64,000 nucleotides of DNA, from the NCBI GenBank assembly GCA_001695595.3, contig MBPM02000017.1:682001-746000 (forward strand). The letters run 5' to 3'. This DNA is from Plasmopara viticola (lineage: Eukaryota > Oomycota > Peronosporomycetes > Peronosporales > Peronosporaceae). Below the pieces are notes generated by a model that had not been told where the DNA came from, searched no databases, and saw only the letters and a list, made by a program, of their open reading frames with translations. Below are positions 59,947 through 64,000 of this stretch, piece by piece; positions within the stretch are counted from its first letter, which is position 1, and every line of letters begins with the position of its first letter. The translations under genes were made by a program, and so were the position numbers.

Positions 59947-62928
59947 ACTATTCACGTGATATATTTGCATAGCAAGTTCGCTTGTAATTTGTACGTAGTT
60001 TACAGGTGTATGTTTCAATTTTATAAATTGATGGTGGCACACGAACTCGTCTCAAATACGATGTTCTATCCCAACTAAGGATTTGGTGCTCGAAAATATG
60101 TCTTGCGGAAGCCTGCCAATCAATCTCATCTACGAGAAGACTACGACCACCATAATATAGTTAAACAGACAAATGTATTGCTTAAAACCTTTTTAATAGG
60201 TATTTGCTATCGCTTTCCGGGGCAGTTTTGGGTCAGATCTCTATATGCGTTAGGCATTCAATGTTGCACCGAAAATGTGTCGTAATTTTCTGACAACACC
60301 GACGCTCCGACGGGCCCTCTACTCTTTCATCGAAAACGACCGACCCTGCTACTCGAGTGGTACATCACCCAGGACCGTGATGTACTCGGAATGTGATTCA
60401 AGGCAGCTGCAAATAGGTCATTAAAGTGGACAAGCAATCAAACCCAAACGTGTGACTGCTCCACCTATCTGTAAAAGTTAAGTGCGTTGGAGATTCACTG
60501 ACCGAAATAGTCCCGTAGTGTTATAAGCAGTACAAAGACTGGTCTTAAATGGGTTTGATAGCTACGAGCGACCCGCGCTAGAGATGGCTTTGTCCAAGCG
60601 CTTGAGTACCGGTAGCTTGATTTTCTTACATCGTAAACGCTCCGACAAACCTATAACGGTTACGCCAATTCTCTTGCTCATCAGAGTAAAATCAGCAGTG
60701 GGAACATCTGCCAGAATGATCGTTGCGCTTATATTTGTGGGTTAGTTGAGCCACACATATATTCATTACAGGCCAGGTATTTCGCATTACGAAAGTGATG
60801 TTGCTTGTCGATTAATGTCTTGATTAGTTTTGCAAATTATAGAGCTAGGTAGTATGTGTTCAAGCACCATTCTAATGAGGGATGCCCTTTCTATAGTTTC
60901 TACTGCAAATAAAGGTGCGAGGAAACTTTAGCGTTGACTCAATAAGGCGCTTTCTCGCTCGCTCAAGTAAACTAAAGTGTACTTATTGAGAACAACCATG
61001 GCTTATATATTGGTGTATGCGATATTAAAAGGTAAGCACAATGTGGTATTAACGAAGCGTGATTCTTTTAAAAGCACCAACCCTTCTTAAGTGAATCGTG
61101 CTTTTGGTGCTAGACAAGCCATTTCTTCCTTGACTTTCTGATGTTTCTCTTGTTTCTTGATTTGATGACTACTCCAGCATTACAATGTTCTAAGTACACT
61201 TTTAATGGTAAAAACCATTTAATATAAGTATGAGGTTAACGATAGCACCATAAGTGTGCAAAAAAAATAATGCCATTGATTTAACTATAATGTTTTTCAA
61301 TAGCAGTCTTTTTAGGGCTAAAAAATGAAAAACGATGAGCTCCTTATCTCCAGAGGTGTTTCTCATCATTTAATACAGCTCGCTATTTAGCAAAGTCTAT
61401 CCATACGTCAATACTATGAATTGGGCGTGTTACATGACTCATGCGGCGACCGCAATGGTCTTCAGCACAAAGTAAGTATGTTTGCAGTGCCATGAGCGCT
61501 GATTTTTATCATAGACTGTAGATTTGCTAAAAAAAATTCCGATAGGTAAGAGTATTTTTTTACATCCATTAAACCATTAATTTATGATCAAGGCATATGA
61601 GTTCATTAAAGTGTAAAGCTATTAGTACCCCCTACATTATGTAAACAGCAGAGTAAACCACTTGCAGTAAAGCTTATAACAAAATCGTACTTAATAATAT
61701 CAGCCAATATTAGGGCGCAGTCATAGGACTTATTTGCGACAGTAAATTAAACCTATAGCGCATTACTCAAGTTGATTGAAATTGTCATATACCTCAACTT
61801 TCTTGCGATAAAGGCTAGTAATAAATATCTCGTTGAGCTGACAAAAATGACGTCAATGGTGTGTTACAAGTACTCGCTACTTGTCAAATTCCGTTCTGTG
61901 GCGGGCCGTAGCCAAACCTTTAAGTCCAAAGCGTATCATTTCACCCGCCTAGCGTAAATGAAATCATTTTCTATGTAGTGCTGCTATAATACTCTACCTT
62001 CCATAAGCTGGCGTGCTTCATAAGCCTTTCTTTATATACAAATATCCCTTAGCGTATATGTACTCATTTAAAAGGACAAACACATCGTATGTCAGCGATT
62101 CTCCACTTTCTGCTACCTGTCATAAACCCCTTTGTTCAACGGCGCGATATTTGCTCACGTTATCGCCCTTAAAATCTTCGAAATGTCGTTACATAGTTTG
62201 AGGAGTGGGTCCTCATTTCTCATAGAATAGCGCTTCTGATCCCTAGCAGAATGAGTTAATGTACCACCAAAGCTTAACAGAAAAAGGGCAGATGGCATCC
62301 GAGAAACTTGGCCTCCGATTCACTAAGCATTTGTGCAGCTCCAGTCACACTATTTGGGGGAAGGTCAAGGTTTGTATCCAGTTCCGCGACCCAGCAGCGT
62401 TTGACGCTACCAAAGTCGGGAAACTTCGGACTGGATCCCTTTAAAAAATGTAAATGCAGTGACGTTGCTAAGCAAACTTTGACAACAAAACGCTAGTTTG
62501 CTCGTAGAGTTCAGCATTTGGCTGACTTCTCTTGACATTAGAAAGCTGAACATAATCGCACGACATTCTTGAGTCGACGAAGCTAAACTATGCGTCACAA
62601 GAGAATTATCTCTGTCTCCCTGGCCAGACGATAAGCACAAAATTCTTTGTGAGTAAGCCTAGTCGACCTTTATTCTCTCCGAGGCTCGACAGAATTTAAT
62701 TCGTCCCTGACGCACCTACTGGAGGCTTTCGTTTCCCCGTGACATACCAGACAATTTATCGGCCGTGGATTTTTGGCACTGCGAATTTTGATGTGCTTGG
62801 CGGAGGGACAGCCTAATTGCAAACGTCGATAATCTTCACAGTTAAAGTAACGACGGACGCTCATACGCTTGCCTGGAGCTGAACGATCTATAATCGGTAG
62901 TTAGGATTCATTGGAACCGGTCTTCTGA
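59947..62928. other. Gene-free stretch
   Basis: No gene is seen. A short segment near 60295 carries the ACCGACGCTCCGAC block of the tRNA-like element in reverse. A segment near 60920-60980 (AAGGCGCTTTCTCGCTCGCT) repeats one at 33440-33480. Confidence 0.35.
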
Positions 62929-63117
62929 TCAAGCCTGGCACTGAAACCATGTCATTTTGAAATTAGATGTATTCTGTAGTATGATGTCTACTACCTTTGC
63001 AAGAAATGCTGGGTATACGCCGATCATTTTCGTCTGGGCTGCGTCCGTGCGTACTCCATCCATAAATACGATGTTTGCAACCACACTCAATTTATGGTAA
63101 CTGATCCTTGTATACAA
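62929..63117 (-). mobile_element. Possible Ty3/gypsy reverse transcriptase scrap
   Basis: The minus strand reads HKLSVVANIVFMDGVRTDA then KMIGVYPAF, which resembles the reverse transcriptase thumb region of Ty3/gypsy elements (pattern: short helix, F-G--V---G-R-D---- K---I---P). No flanking domain confirms it. Confidence 0.25.
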
Positions 63118-64000
63118 AAGAGTCTCCAGATCTTGGCCAAAGTCCTCAAGCTTTTCTTAGCCTCCAAGGGATGCAAGAAGGCGTGGTTGCGTACGATACA
63201 CGTAGCAGCATCACAAGGAAACTTTCCATTAGCTTACGCTTTTATGAGAAATGCCGCCTTAATTGCTTTCCACTACACTGAATCGATCTGATAACATTCC
63301 AGGCAAGATTTACACATTTGGCTTCGTAACTAAGCTTTACAATGCAAGCGTCACCGAAAACATATTAGCGATGATCTTGCTGCCGCTGAAACACACATTT
63401 TGCCCAAATTACTGTGATTATCCATGAATTCATAGTACGTGACAGCATGATCTAGTTTATCATTTGCTATAGATGCTACCAGAATACTTAGAATCGAGCA
63501 TCGATAAGAATCGACAATCGTCCTGTCCAGGAGCAGAAGCTTGCCATTTACAAGCTTGTCATTGTATCAGATTACAAAATCTAACCAGTCTACCGCGATA
63601 ATAGCTTACAAATGTGTAAATCGTCCCGTTGCAAATTGGTCCAAAAAATAACGAGGACTTTTAGCTGCATGGTAAAGACAGCTTTGTACTTACACGTTTC
63701 CAGTGACAATATGTTGAAGTCGAGGCAATTCGAGGATAGAATGTTTCCAACCCACCAAGAAAGCAAATTTAATTTCAAGCTCACGGATGTTGAGTACGAT
63801 GTCTCAGTTTATTAAATCTTGGATTGTATCATCCAGAAGCCCATTCTTCGAATAGGCTTTCCGAATGAACCGTTGTGGTGACAATGCCAAAAGCATCCCT
63901 TGTCTTTAAGCTATTTAAGACGCCGAGTAAAACGTTTTTGCAGAATTAACCTTACATGCGCATAGCCATAATAACGCTACACTTGATGGATAATTTATTC
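63118..64000. other. Gene-free right edge
   Basis: Short overlapping frames on both strands (for example 63590-63815) without domains. Nothing is supported. Confidence 0.35.

Overview
The window looks like nuclear DNA of a plant-pathogenic oomycete, most likely a downy mildew of the Plasmopara type (genus is an inference). It is AT-rich, repeat-filled and gene-poor. It carries decayed Ty3/gypsy and Ty1/copia retrotransposons, SINE-like retroposons, and intronless genes for secreted proteins with WY/LWY-type modules. Each of these genes has an oomycete-style initiator (Inr) motif just upstream. I see no rRNA, no intact tRNA, no CRISPR array and no operon.

The window is dominated by a large old tandem segmental duplication. 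Block 1 (1 to about 15950) reads: gypsy remnant, plus-strand effector gene (5756-7375), gypsy remnant, minus-strand effector pseudogene (14277-15754). Block 2 (about 18508-45270) repeats this order: gypsy remnant, plus-strand effector gene (28250-29803), gypsy remnant, minus-strand effector gene (43542-45080). Block 2 is longer because a 4.6 kb copia element is inserted at 20792-25391, and because about 5 kb of other sequence (33411-38560) separates two gypsy remnants. In both blocks the two effector genes point towards each other. Three are open and one is broken by stops and frameshifts.

At least three of four SINE copies and one copia element can be dated against the duplication: the insertion is present in one block and an empty target site is readable in the other. 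A second copia element lies at 48402-53025, beyond block 2, with a perfect 5-bp target duplication. The two copia elements share a purine tract but have different primer-binding sites. One matches the anticodon arm of initiator Met tRNA, the other that of Asn tRNA.

Between block 2 and the second copia element lies a pair of adjacent, very long, nearly perfect hairpins (46252-46512). The last 11 kb contain a repeat fragment, a perfect 102-bp tandem duplication and a probable gypsy reverse transcriptase scrap, but no gene I can name.

Reading note: for the effector genes I placed starts at ATG codons and did not use the upstream in-frame TTG codons.
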